From the NCBI GenBank assembly GCA_027488815.1, contig JAIYAX010000025.1, positions 124,001 through 188,000 of the forward strand: a stretch of 64,000 bases of DNA, read 5' to 3'. Made by a program: the position numbers and the translations under genes. Shown here piece by piece: positions 1 through 6,828 of the stretch. The notes under the pieces are model-generated. The model saw only the letters and a program-made list of their open reading frames with translations, was not told where the DNA came from and made no database searches. Position 1 is the stretch's first letter. Every line of letters begins with the position of its first letter. The DNA is from Cytophagaceae bacterium (lineage in GTDB: Bacteria; Bacteroidota; Bacteroidia; Cytophagales; JAIYAX01).

Positions 1-277
1 CCAGGGTCCAGCGTGATTCATCAAAATAGGAGTTAAAGGCTTTTATACCCGGCAATACGAGTGTGCTGATGAACATGATCCCTCCGGTGATCAGGCCATA
101 GCCCAGCAAATAGCCCTGCTTGATCCAGCTGGCAGGGATCTCATCAATGCCAAAGGGCTCAAAAAATGCCAGAAAAAGATAAACAAAGAGACCTGTCAGC
201 GGAGGCGTCCAGTAGGACTGATCAGGCTCTTTAACCGGATAGGGGCGATCAAGGAATCGAACGGAAACAGAGCTCAT
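1..277 (-). CDS. Membrane protein, N-terminal part (LytTR-type regulator likely), cut by the left edge
   Basis: About 92 residues from an ATG at 277 reading out of the window, so the C-terminal part is missing. It starts MSSVSVRFLDRPYPVKEPD and then has a hydrophobic segment ending in FFEPFGIDEIP and a second one around LGYGLITGGIMFISTLVLP. This spacing of an FxPFG motif between membrane helices is typical of the N-terminus of Bacteroidota membrane-bound LytTR DNA-binding regulators (family knowledge). The LytTR domain itself would lie outside the window, so the function is inferred. The start overlaps the stop of the upstream gene by one base (TGATG). Confidence 0.55.
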   Translation of the reverse strand, partial: MSSVSVRFLDRPYPVKEPDQSYWTPPLTGLFVYLFLAFFEPFGIDEIPASWIKQGYLLGYGLITGGIMFISTLVLPGIKAFNSYFDESRWTL

Positions 278-747
278 CAATAAGCGATTCCCAGTTGTTT
301 ATAGATGAAATGCAAAAGCCAGGCAGGGCCAACGAGAAGGAACTGAAGGTCTTTTAGAAAGCTAGGTTTTTTGCCTTCAACCCGATGCCCATAAAACTGT
401 CCCAACCAGGCAGCGATGAACAGTGCCAGACTGCTTGCCCACAAAGGTACATCCATAGAGGCCAAGCCCAATACAGCTAAATACATCAACAGGCTCACCA
501 CCAGCATACCCAGGAAAATGGAAGTGGAAAGAGAAAAATAAAACACCAAAGCCAAGGCTAACAACAGATGCACAGGCCTGATCTGCACAAATCCCAAATC
601 CGTTTGAACAGGTATGGCATAAACCAAACCCAACAGGCTAAGCATGAGGATGGGCACACAAATCCAATGGATCAGTTTGTTGGTAGGGTTTTGATGGCTT
701 TCGGCATACTCATCAAACCACTGCTGTGCGCTTTTCTTATTTGCCAT
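277..747 (-). CDS. Mpo1-like (DUF962) membrane protein
   Basis: A 156-residue protein starting MANKKSAQQWFDEYAESHQN. It shows the DUF962/Mpo1 signature HQNPTNKLIHWICVP, several hydrophobic helices, and a second His motif GHRVEGKKPS near the C-terminus. Yeast Mpo1 is an iron-dependent dioxygenase that shortens 2-hydroxy fatty acids by one carbon; bacterial members are little studied, so that activity is only possible here. I chose the ATG at 747 over an upstream GTG at 795, because the GTG would give a long overlap with the preceding gene, which stops at 753. The gene sits in a minus-strand run with a thioesterase-like gene and a methyltransferase. Confidence 0.8.
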   Translation of the reverse strand: MANKKSAQQWFDEYAESHQNPTNKLIHWICVPILMLSLLGLVYAIPVQTDLGFVQIRPVHLLLALALVFYFSLSTSIFLGMLVVSLLMYLAVLGLASMDVPLWASSLALFIAAWLGQFYGHRVEGKKPSFLKDLQFLLVGPAWLLHFIYKQLGIAY

Positions 748-752
748 ACGTC

Positions 753-1274
753 TTAAGATTTTGTTTTTACTTTTTGCCAGCTTTTGATTTGCCACTCAAC
801 AGTTCCTGTACAGAGGTGACGTCCTTCTTTATCTTTGATGATCACTTCAGGCTTGATCAAAACACTGTCAGTATTCTCCAGAGGCATAAATATCTCGGAT
901 TTCATCCAATCATCTGACAGGGAAAAGGTCGCAAATGCTGACTCTTTGGCCTGGTAAAAATAATCCATATGAAGGCTTTTCAATATGATCCTATAGCGGG
1001 CGGGGTCAAGTTTGGACAGCAGAAGAACCCCGCTGCATAGCTCGGCAAGTGTGGCCAGAGCACAGGCATGTAAGCCCTGGATATGGTTTAAATTACCTCT
1101 TTTATAGGGCAATGATAAGCTCAGGCTGTTTTCACTTACCTGTATGACCTGGAAGCCATGGGCACGGTTGAACGGAACCATCCAGCCTAGGCCCCAGCCA
1201 AGTGCTTTTCTATAAAATGCTGAGTGGCAGGCCTTTTTGTAAAGGGTGGGTAGATCCTTGAAAAACATGGTCAT
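753..1274 (-). CDS. DUF4442 family protein, hotdog-fold thioesterase-like
   Basis: 173 residues. The central part (NLNHIQGLHACALATLAEL followed by SGVLLLSKLDPARYRIILKS) has the pattern of DUF4442, a family with the hotdog fold of PaaI-type acyl-CoA thioesterases. The substrate is unknown and the catalytic residue is not obvious, so thioesterase activity is inferred from fold only. The ATG at 1274 overlaps the TGA of the upstream methyltransferase (ATGA), which suggests translational coupling; an ATG at 1268 is an alternative. The downstream Mpo1-like gene starts 5 bases after the stop, hinting at a small lipid-related group. Confidence 0.75.
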   Translation of the reverse strand: MTMFFKDLPTLYKKACHSAFYRKALGWGLGWMVPFNRAHGFQVIQVSENSLSLSLPYKRGNLNHIQGLHACALATLAELCSGVLLLSKLDPARYRIILKSLHMDYFYQAKESAFATFSLSDDWMKSEIFMPLENTDSVLIKPEVIIKDKEGRHLCTGTVEWQIKSWQKVKTKS

Positions 1275-1903
1275 TGCAGGGGTTTACGCAATTTGACAAG
1301 CAAAAAAGTGCCTCTGAAATCCGCAGTCTCTTTGCTTATCAATTGCAGGGAACTGTGACGGATGATTTCCTCCAGGTTTCTGGTGATATCAGAGAAAAGC
1401 AGGTTGGTGACAGGGTTGAGCATTTTTCTCCAGATGGAAAGTTTCTGATTTCCGGGAACAAACTTATCAAATATGACCACTTCTCCACCCGGTTTTAACA
1501 CTCGCTCCACCTCTTTGATGCAAGCCACAGGATCGGGGATTACGGCCAGGATCAGGTGAAGCACTACGGCATCGAATTGTTCATCTTTCAAAGGCATCGC
1601 CTGTGCATCCATTACCTGCGCATCTACTTGCAGGCCCAATCGACTGGCACGCTTGCGCAGCTTATTGACCATAGCCGGAGTTAGGTCTGTTGCCACAATG
1701 GATACCTCTTTCGGTAGGAAAGAAAGGTCAAGGCCGGTACCAGCGCCGGGGATCAGCACCTTCATTCCTTTTTTAAGATTCAGTTGATCAATCGAACGCT
1801 TTCTGGAACCGGAAAACAGTCCCGCCACCCCATCATAAATAGGAGTATAAAGGGTGTATCGGATACGATTCCAACGATTGGTATTGATCTTCATCTTCAA
1901 CAT
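1271..1903 (-). CDS. Class I SAM-dependent methyltransferase (UbiE-like)
   Basis: About 210 residues. Motif I is VLIPGAGTGLDL; motif II/III is seen in VVLHLILAVIPDP; ERVLKPGGEVVIFDKFVPG is the usual post-core strand of the UbiE/small-molecule group. It therefore binds S-adenosylmethionine and probably methylates a small molecule or lipid; the substrate cannot be told. I prefer the ATG at 1903 (MLKMKINTNRW) to a GTG at 1927, because the region 1904-1926 is a hairpin plus T-run that looks like the terminator of the cyclophilin gene. An ATG at 1894 is also possible. Its TGA overlaps the ATG of the next gene. Confidence 0.8.
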   Translation of the reverse strand: MLKMKINTNRWNRIRYTLYTPIYDGVAGLFSGSRKRSIDQLNLKKGMKVLIPGAGTGLDLSFLPKEVSIVATDLTPAMVNKLRKRASRLGLQVDAQVMDAQAMPLKDEQFDAVVLHLILAVIPDPVACIKEVERVLKPGGEVVIFDKFVPGNQKLSIWRKMLNPVTNLLFSDITRNLEEIIRHSSLQLISKETADFRGTFLLVKLRKPLQ

Positions 1904-1926
1904 AAAAATGGCCGGATGCCCGGCCA
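1904..1926 (-). terminator. Hairpin plus T5 between the cyclophilin and methyltransferase genes
   Basis: On the minus strand TGGCCGG pairs perfectly with CCGGCCA around a GCAT loop, followed by TTTTT and then directly by the ATG of the methyltransferase. It lies 5 bases after the cyclophilin stop. This is the layout of an intrinsic terminator or attenuator; the T-run is short, so partial read-through is likely. Confidence 0.6.
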
Positions 1927-1931
1927 CTTAC

Positions 1932-2369
1932 TTAACTTTCTATGATTTTGATGGAATTGATCACATCGCCTTGTTTGATCTCATCCAAAACCTCCAAACC
2001 TGAAACTACTTTACCGAAGGCAGTATGCACACGGTCCAGATGTCGGGTATTGCTTCGGTTATGGCAGATGAAAAACTGAGATCCGCCGGTGTCCTTGCCC
2101 CTGTGAGCCATGGAAAGCACCCCTTTGTCATGCACCTGGTTTTCCCCACTCGTTTCACAAGGAATGGTGTAGCCCGGGCCTCCTACACCGGTGCCCTGAG
2201 GACAGCCAGCTTGAAGAACAAAGTCAGGAATTACACGATGAAATTTCAGTCCATCGTAAAAGCCTTTCGAGGCAAGGTCAGTAAAATTTTTAACGGTAAT
2301 GGGGGTGTCTTTCTCAAAGAATTCAACGGTCATGGCTCCACGAACCGTGTCGATGATGGCTTTTTTCAT
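1932..2369 (-). CDS. ppiB: Cyclophilin-type peptidyl-prolyl cis-trans isomerase
   Basis: 145 residues, the size of small cytoplasmic PpiB cyclophilins, with no signal peptide. Active-site landmarks are present: FHRVIPDF with the catalytic Arg (residues 43-50), then [18 protein letters not shown], and [12 protein letters not shown]. It speeds cis-trans isomerisation of prolyl peptide bonds during protein folding. It follows the DUF2911 gene by 5 bases and probably shares its promoter. A hairpin with a T-run right after the stop likely ends most transcripts. Confidence 0.92.
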   Translation of the reverse strand: MKKAIIDTVRGAMTVEFFEKDTPITVKNFTDLASKGFYDGLKFHRVIPDFVLQAGCPQGTGVGGPGYTIPCETSGENQVHDKGVLSMAHRGKDTGGSQFFICHNRSNTRHLDRVHTAFGKVVSGLEVLDEIKQGDVINSIKIIES

Positions 2370-2374
2370 AAGTG

Positions 2375-2935
2375 TTAGTCTTGTTGTGCTGAAGAGGCTG
2401 GTTCAATTAGAGTGATCGGGAAGCTCACTTTGGTGCGGTCCCAACTCATGGAAAGGTTTACGATACCATCTTTAGGTTCGAAGTTTATGGTGAACACTTC
2501 TGTTTCCTCAGTGGGTACCGGAATACCGAGCGAACTAATAACATCTTTCTTTTCATCATACTTGTAAGCCCCCCACTGTCCCAGTTCTTTGTTGAGGAGG
2601 AGGGTCCATTTTTGAGCGTTGGGTATGGTAAACAGCGTGTAAGTACCGGCAGGTACCAGATTTCCTGCGATTTGTACATTCTGAGTAAATGTGATTTCTG
2701 TGGCCTCGTTGGCTCCGGTTCTCCATACTTTGCCCAAAGGCACCAGGTTGCCGAAAATTTGCCTTCCTTTTTTTGAAGGGGCACCATAGGTTACTTTGAT
2801 ATAAGTGTCTTTGTACTTGTAGGTAGCCATCGCCAATGGGCTGGGCTTGGGCTCACTTTTCTTTTGCGCTAAAGCCGGTGCCCGTGCAACCGAGAAAAGG
2901 AGGAGGAAGGAAAGAATAATGGTTTTTGTTTTCAT
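2375..2935 (-). CDS. DUF2911 family secreted protein
   Basis: 186 residues from the ATG at 2935 ([19 protein letters not shown], a clear signal peptide ending near ALA-Q). The body contains [33 protein letters not shown] and [11 protein letters not shown], the hallmarks of DUF2911, a common secreted/periplasmic Bacteroidota family of unknown function. A start further upstream (MKSHFIN) would put charged residues before the signal peptide, so I rejected it. It is the first gene after a promoter-like sequence at 2954-2985. Confidence 0.85.
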   Translation of the reverse strand: MKTKTIILSFLLLFSVARAPALAQKKSEPKPSPLAMATYKYKDTYIKVTYGAPSKKGRQIFGNLVPLGKVWRTGANEATEITFTQNVQIAGNLVPAGTYTLFTIPNAQKWTLLLNKELGQWGAYKYDEKKDVISSLGIPVPTEETEVFTINFEPKDGIVNLSMSWDRTKVSFPITLIEPASSAQQD

Positions 2936-2953
2936 ATTGATAAAATGGGATTT

Positions 2954-2985
2954 CAAACCTAAACAAATATGTGACTCTTCAGCAA
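2954..2985 (-). promoter_or_regulatory. Candidate Bacteroidota promoter for the DUF2911 gene
   Basis: On the minus strand TAGGTTTG (2961-2954) fits the Bacteroidota -7 consensus TAnnTTTG, with TTG at 2985-2983, 21 bases upstream. The predicted start of transcription is near 2947, about 12 bases before the ATG at 2935. The match was read by eye only. Confidence 0.5.
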
Positions 2986-4001
2986 GAAATAAGGTTTACT
3001 TCTGCATGAAGTTTTATCTGAAACCTGTCCTGAACGCTTTGAATGATGTCTTGAGCAAGAGCCGCCAGCTTGGCTCCGCTTGCTCCTCCTCGGTTGACCA
3101 ACACCAGGGCCTGCCGGTCATGAACACCATAACCTCCCAGGTCGCAGCCTTTCCACCCGCACTGCTCAATCAGCCAGGCTGCCGCCAGTTTCATTTTGCC
3201 CGGCCCGGCCGGAAAAGCCACTAATTCCGGAAACTGCATCTGCAATGCGGCAAACTGCTCAATTGGAATTTCAGGATTTTTGAAAAAACTTCCGGCATTG
3301 CCGATCTGAGCCGGATCAGGCAACTTGCTTCGACGAATGGCACAAACCACTTCACTGATGTCACGGATTCCGGGTTGTGTGATCCCTCGTTTTTCTAGTT
3401 CTTCACGAATGGTGCCATAGCTGGTCTTCAACTCAGCCTGTTTTTGAAGAAGCAAAAAAATACCGGTGATGAGCCATTGGCCTGCTTCTCTGTGTTTGAA
3501 AACGCTTTCCCGGTAGCCAAACTCGCAGTCCGCTTTGTTAAAAATGCGATGCTCTCCAGTTACCAGATGCACTGCTTCGAGATGGCTGAAGGTGTCTTTC
3601 AGTTCCACGCCATAAGCACCGATGTTTTGCATGGGGGCTGCACCTGCAGTTCCCGGTATCAATGACAGGTTTTCGATCCCTCCTAACTGATGATCAAGCG
3701 CAAAAAGAACGAGGTCATGCCAGTTGACACCTGCCGCACAGAAGACCAGTGCAGTGTAAGCATCTTCCTCCACTATGGCCATCCCTTTGAGCTCCACTTT
3801 GATCACCGGCCTGCGGATTGGTCCACCCAAAAGCATATTGCTACCACTACCAAGCACGAGTGGTAGTTCTTTGTGTTCGGAAATTAGTTCTCTTAGCTGA
3901 GGTAAGTCAGATGGTTTTTCTAAAACGATCAGGGTATCGGCAAATTCATTTAATCCGAACGTGTTGTAAGGTTGTAAAGAAATGTGTTGAGTTACCTTCA
4001 T
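2979..4001 (-). CDS. murB: UDP-N-acetylenolpyruvoylglucosamine reductase
   Basis: 340 residues, the length of type I (E. coli-like) MurB. It reduces UDP-GlcNAc-enolpyruvate to UDP-MurNAc with NADPH and FAD in cytoplasmic peptidoglycan synthesis. Visible motifs are LVLGSGSNMLL (FAD loop), LIPGTAGAAPMQNIGAYG, CEFGYRESVFK (with the Tyr of type I enzymes), GNAGSFFKNP (with the catalytic Ser) and the terminal HAEVNLIS (with the Glu). The start overlaps the stop of the GIN-domain lipoprotein gene by 4 bases. MurA is encoded elsewhere in this window (16167-17474). Confidence 0.97.
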   Translation of the reverse strand: MKVTQHISLQPYNTFGLNEFADTLIVLEKPSDLPQLRELISEHKELPLVLGSGSNMLLGGPIRRPVIKVELKGMAIVEEDAYTALVFCAAGVNWHDLVLFALDHQLGGIENLSLIPGTAGAAPMQNIGAYGVELKDTFSHLEAVHLVTGEHRIFNKADCEFGYRESVFKHREAGQWLITGIFLLLQKQAELKTSYGTIREELEKRGITQPGIRDISEVVCAIRRSKLPDPAQIGNAGSFFKNPEIPIEQFAALQMQFPELVAFPAGPGKMKLAAAWLIEQCGWKGCDLGGYGVHDRQALVLVNRGGASGAKLAALAQDIIQSVQDRFQIKLHAEVNLISC

Positions 4002-4735
4002 TGTCTGATCAATTGCCCTTGTCCTTCCTGCCTGAGGCGCAGGTTCATGGCCGGGCCCCTAAGGTATAGGTTTCCTTTGCTTCGGAGGAGAATATCGGCT
4101 GATTGATCACTGAAAAAGAAGCCGTCAGCAAAGGAATTGGTATTGACATACAAGGTGTCACAGACCATGTCCTGAGCCTCTGTACGGCAAAAGTTCTCGT
4201 AGGTCATGTTTAGATTTTCTGTTTTGCCTGCCAGATAAACATCTCCAAATCCCCGGTGAAGGATCGTGAGGCGCCTGGCATGCAGCGAAAGCCGTAAATC
4301 ACCTGTCTCTTTGATGTCAATGCTAAGCCGATCCATAGGCAAAGTACCTGAGGTGCTGATTTGACCGAATCCGTTGTAAAACAGAAAGTTCACTTTGCTT
4401 GCAGGGATATAGACCTTTATTCTTTTGCGGTTGTTCCGGAGAAAACGGCAGGTATTGTCATCTTTCACTTCCAGTTGCCCTTGTTTCACTTCGAGAGACA
4501 CAAATGAGAGCAGGTTTTTACCTCCCTCCAATTTGATTTCAGTGCTGCTGTCGTTGAGGAGCACAAAGTCAAAGCCATCGCTTAGTGAAAGCCGGTGATA
4601 TTCAGGCACTGTGCGCCATTGGGTACTTTCCTCCCCTGTAGATTTCAGGCATGGGCTCTCTGAGCAAGACTGAAACAAAAGTCCGATTAGCGGTAAAATC
4701 AGAAGAAAAGGTCTACCATTCATATACCAGACCAT
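3998..4735 (-). CDS. GIN-domain (DUF2807) lipoprotein
   Basis: About 245 residues. The N-terminus MNGRPFLLILPLIGLLFQSC ends in a lipobox-like Cys, so it is probably a lipoprotein. The rest is a run of short beta strands (IKVYIPASKVNFLFYNGFG, TGDLRLSLHARRLTI, GDVYLAGKTENLNMTYENF) typical of the head GIN domain DUF2807, which folds into a beta-helix/prism and is of unknown function. The start may be at 4735 (MVWYMNG) or 4720 (MNGRPF); both overlap the end of the PagL-like gene at 4713. It overlaps murB at its 3' end, so the three genes look translationally coupled. Confidence 0.75.
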   Translation of the reverse strand: MVWYMNGRPFLLILPLIGLLFQSCSESPCLKSTGEESTQWRTVPEYHRLSLSDGFDFVLLNDSSTEIKLEGGKNLLSFVSLEVKQGQLEVKDDNTCRFLRNNRKRIKVYIPASKVNFLFYNGFGQISTSGTLPMDRLSIDIKETGDLRLSLHARRLTILHRGFGDVYLAGKTENLNMTYENFCRTEAQDMVCDTLYVNTNSFADGFFFSDQSADILLRSKGNLYLRGPAMNLRLRQEGQGQLIRQ

Positions 4736-5813
4736 ATTCAATAAAATCAGCTACCCCTGCATGTATCCTCAGCAGCCAAGTAAGGCAAAAGTGATCGGTT
4801 ACTCTGTATTTTAGCCCATTGCTGAGGTATAAAAAAGAGGGGGCAGGCAGGCCTGTGTAGAGGTAAACGCCGGCATAGTTGAGCATAGAGAGCCTGTTGA
4901 CCATGGTTTCATGCCCCACTGTAAGGGCTGCCCGGTACAACTGATTTTCTCGGACTTCTCTTGCTTGATAATCCTCACGAATACCCTCGCTGCGGGTCAT
5001 TTCAATACCCCCAATCACTCCCCCTTTGAAGCTGTATTGGTATCGGCTGTGGAATCCTAGCACTTGTACTCCATGTAATTGTCCATTCAAATTGACCCGT
5101 TTAGCTGCTCCCCCCAAACGGATGGCATGTGTCCAGGACTTGGGTTTCTCCTCCTCTGCTTTATTCGCCTCTGCCTCTGCACGTGCTTTGAGCCAGTCAT
5201 GTGGGCTGTATTTGATTCCGGCATGCCAGCCAATCACGTTGATGCCTTTGTTCGGGTGAGAATAGGAGCCATTGGAAAAATGCGTAAGCGACAAACCGGT
5301 AAGGCATTGAACCTTTGGGCTCATTTGATAGCTTAGGTTCCAAGTCCCTTGCATGCTGGGGTTTAGGGCCTGTCCATAGAAGAGGTTATCCCGGTTTTTT
5401 TCGATGTCAAACTTTTGGCTTAAATAGGTAAGTCCGGTGGCAATCCTGAAGTAAAAGCCCAGATTTCCCTTTCGACGGTTGATTACCTCCATAAAACCCA
5501 GAGCTGAATAGCCCCTTCCCAAAACCTGAGGTTGGTAAAAGTTGAGGTAATTCAGGCTAAACCCATACCTGGGGAAGCGGTAAGCTTTGTGCCAGGCTTT
5601 ATCTCCAAGGGTTTGAATGGAGTAGTTAAGCTCAAGTCGTAGCGGGTTGCTCCATGCCGATTGTTTTACGTCGCTGGTATGAGCGAAGATGAAATTGTAA
5701 TTGGCCTCGGCCCCGAATACCCTTACTCCCGCTTTCGGAATTTTCTGTGCATGCACCTCATGGCTGAGCAGATAAATGCCGAATATTGCGAAGAGGAGTC
5801 GGGTAAAAAACAC
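4713..5813 (-). CDS. Acyloxyacyl hydrolase / PagL-like lipid A deacylase
   Basis: 366 residues with a signal peptide (FAIFGIYLLSHEVHAQ). The key motif THFSNGSYSHPNKGIN at about residues 177-192 matches the PagL pattern HxSN...PNxG, with the His178 and Ser180 expected for the active site. PagL enzymes sit in the outer membrane and remove an acyl chain from lipid A. This protein is roughly twice the length of classical PagL, with extra beta-rich sequence at the C-terminus ending FIEYGLVYEW, as in Bacteroidota relatives. The start is a GTG at 5813; no other in-frame start exists before an upstream stop codon. Deacylation itself is inferred. Confidence 0.75.
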   Translation of the reverse strand: MFFTRLLFAIFGIYLLSHEVHAQKIPKAGVRVFGAEANYNFIFAHTSDVKQSAWSNPLRLELNYSIQTLGDKAWHKAYRFPRYGFSLNYLNFYQPQVLGRGYSALGFMEVINRRKGNLGFYFRIATGLTYLSQKFDIEKNRDNLFYGQALNPSMQGTWNLSYQMSPKVQCLTGLSLTHFSNGSYSHPNKGINVIGWHAGIKYSPHDWLKARAEAEANKAEEEKPKSWTHAIRLGGAAKRVNLNGQLHGVQVLGFHSRYQYSFKGGVIGGIEMTRSEGIREDYQAREVRENQLYRAALTVGHETMVNRLSMLNYAGVYLYTGLPAPSFLYLSNGLKYRVTDHFCLTWLLRIHAGVADFIEYGLVYEW

Positions 5814-5838
5814 AAGTACAGGAGGAGATTACCTTCCG

Positions 5839-5846
5839 CAAAAATA
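5839..5846 (-). promoter_or_regulatory. Candidate -7 box for the PagL-like gene
   Basis: TATTTTTG on the minus strand fits TAnnTTTG and lies 26 bases before the GTG start at 5813, in the short divergent gap shared with the dehydrogenase gene. No clear -33 TTG was seen, so the call is weak. Confidence 0.35.
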
Positions 5847-5859
5847 GAAAATCTAAAAG

Positions 5860-6558
5860 ATGAACCTGAAAGGAAAAAACGCCATTGTTACCGGGGTAAG
5901 CAAAGGAATTGGTCTGGCAACAGTACAGTTGCTTTTAGAGCAAGGCATGAAAGTAGCTGGCTGGGGGAGGACAGCTCCCGATTTCAAACATCCGGAGTTC
6001 CGGTTTTTCAAAGTGGATGTGGGCAATGAGCAAGAGGTTAAAACTGCCTGTAAACTCAGTTCAACCTGGTTTAGCGGTCCGGTATCTGTTTTGATCAACA
6101 ACGCAGGACTAGGCTATTCAGCATTGTTTGAAGAAACCCCAACCGATCAATGGCTGGAGATGTTCAATACCAATGTGCATGGCATCTTTTTCTGCACCCG
6201 TGAAGTAATCTCTGACATGAAAGCTCAAGATGAGGGGCATATCATCAATATCTCCTCCATCGCCGGAAATACCGGGATTGAAAGCATGGCCGGCTACTGC
6301 GGTACCAAGTTTGCCGTAAGGGGGATCTCACAATCGTTGTACAAAGAACTTAGGAATTTTGGGATCAAAGTAAGCTGCATTTATCCGGGTTCAGTCAAGA
6401 CTAACTTTTTTGATAAGATCCCCTCAGTGACTGTGAATGACAATATGATGATGCCGGAAGATATCGCCTCTACCATCCTGCATTGCCTGAAGTCACCACC
6501 CAATTACCACCATATCGATATCGAAGTGCGGCCGCTGAGGCCGATGGGGAAAAAGTAA
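5860..6558 (+). CDS. Short-chain dehydrogenase/reductase (SDR)
   Basis: 232 residues with the classical SDR layout: TGVSKGIG cofactor loop (residues 11-18), LINNAG (79-83), NISSIAGN with the catalytic Ser (about 133), and YCGTK with Tyr146 and Lys150. It is an NAD(P)-dependent oxidoreductase in the cytoplasm, resembling 3-ketoacyl reductases, but the substrate is not fixed by sequence. It is transcribed divergently from the PagL-like gene. Its last 11 codons plus the following terminator are duplicated 3 kb downstream (9496-9563), on the far side of the delta-60 gene. Confidence 0.9.
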   Translation: MNLKGKNAIVTGVSKGIGLATVQLLLEQGMKVAGWGRTAPDFKHPEFRFFKVDVGNEQEVKTACKLSSTWFSGPVSVLINNAGLGYSALFEETPTDQWLEMFNTNVHGIFFCTREVISDMKAQDEGHIINISSIAGNTGIESMAGYCGTKFAVRGISQSLYKELRNFGIKVSCIYPGSVKTNFFDKIPSVTVNDNMMMPEDIASTILHCLKSPPNYHHIDIEVRPLRPMGKK

Positions 6559-6580
6559 ACCCCGATGTAACTCGGGGTTT
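6557..6580 (+). terminator. Terminator hairpin after the SDR gene (copy A)
   Basis: AAACCCCGA (6557-6565) pairs perfectly with TCGGGGTTT (6572-6580) around a 6-base loop and begins inside the SDR stop codon. T-rich tracts follow better on the minus strand (TTTACTTTTT), so it may work in both directions. The same hairpin recurs at 9530-9553. Confidence 0.7.
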
Positions 6581-6592
6581 GAATATAAATTA

Positions 6593-6660
6593 AGAGTTCT
6601 TTCGGGTGGGAACACCCGAAAGAACTCTTTCGATTGCTTGGTGGTGGAACACCAACCAAT
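6593..6660 (+). other. Two-hairpin intergenic element, copy A
   Basis: Hairpin 1 is a perfect 16-bp stem, AGAGTTCTTTCGGGTG (6593-6608) with its complement at 6613-6628, closed by a GNRA-type GGAA loop. Hairpin 2 (6633-6660) pairs TTGGTG with CACCAA, flanked by ATTG and CAAT. A diverged second copy lies at 9419-9484. Base changes between the copies preserve pairing in hairpin 1, so this is probably a structured RNA or a structured DNA repeat. The function is unknown; the stems could also act as terminators. Confidence 0.7.
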
Positions 6661-6828
6661 GGGTAGAGGAAAAAGAAAATAACAAGGTCATTTTCACTCT
6701 ATGACCTTCTTTTTTATGATAATTAGTTAATTATTTTCTGATTTCAATTAATTTGCCAAGAAGTTCAGCGCTTTGTCTTTTGACACATGTCTTAATTGTT
6801 ATTATTCTTGCATATATAAATTTAGATC
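6661..6828 (+). other. AT-rich non-coding leader upstream of the delta-60 gene
   Basis: No credible gene in this stretch. After a short purine-rich run (gggtagaggaaaaag) it becomes AT-rich and holds the promoter candidate at 6779-6810. The whole gap between the SDR stop and this gene is 270 bases. Confidence 0.6.
6779..6810 (+). promoter_or_regulatory. Candidate Bacteroidota promoter for the delta-60 gene
   Basis: TTTG (6779-6782) and TATTCTTG (6803-6810, one mismatch to TAnnTTTG) are 20 bases apart, the expected -33/-7 spacing. Transcription would start near 6817, about 12 bases before the ATG at 6829. Confidence 0.5.
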
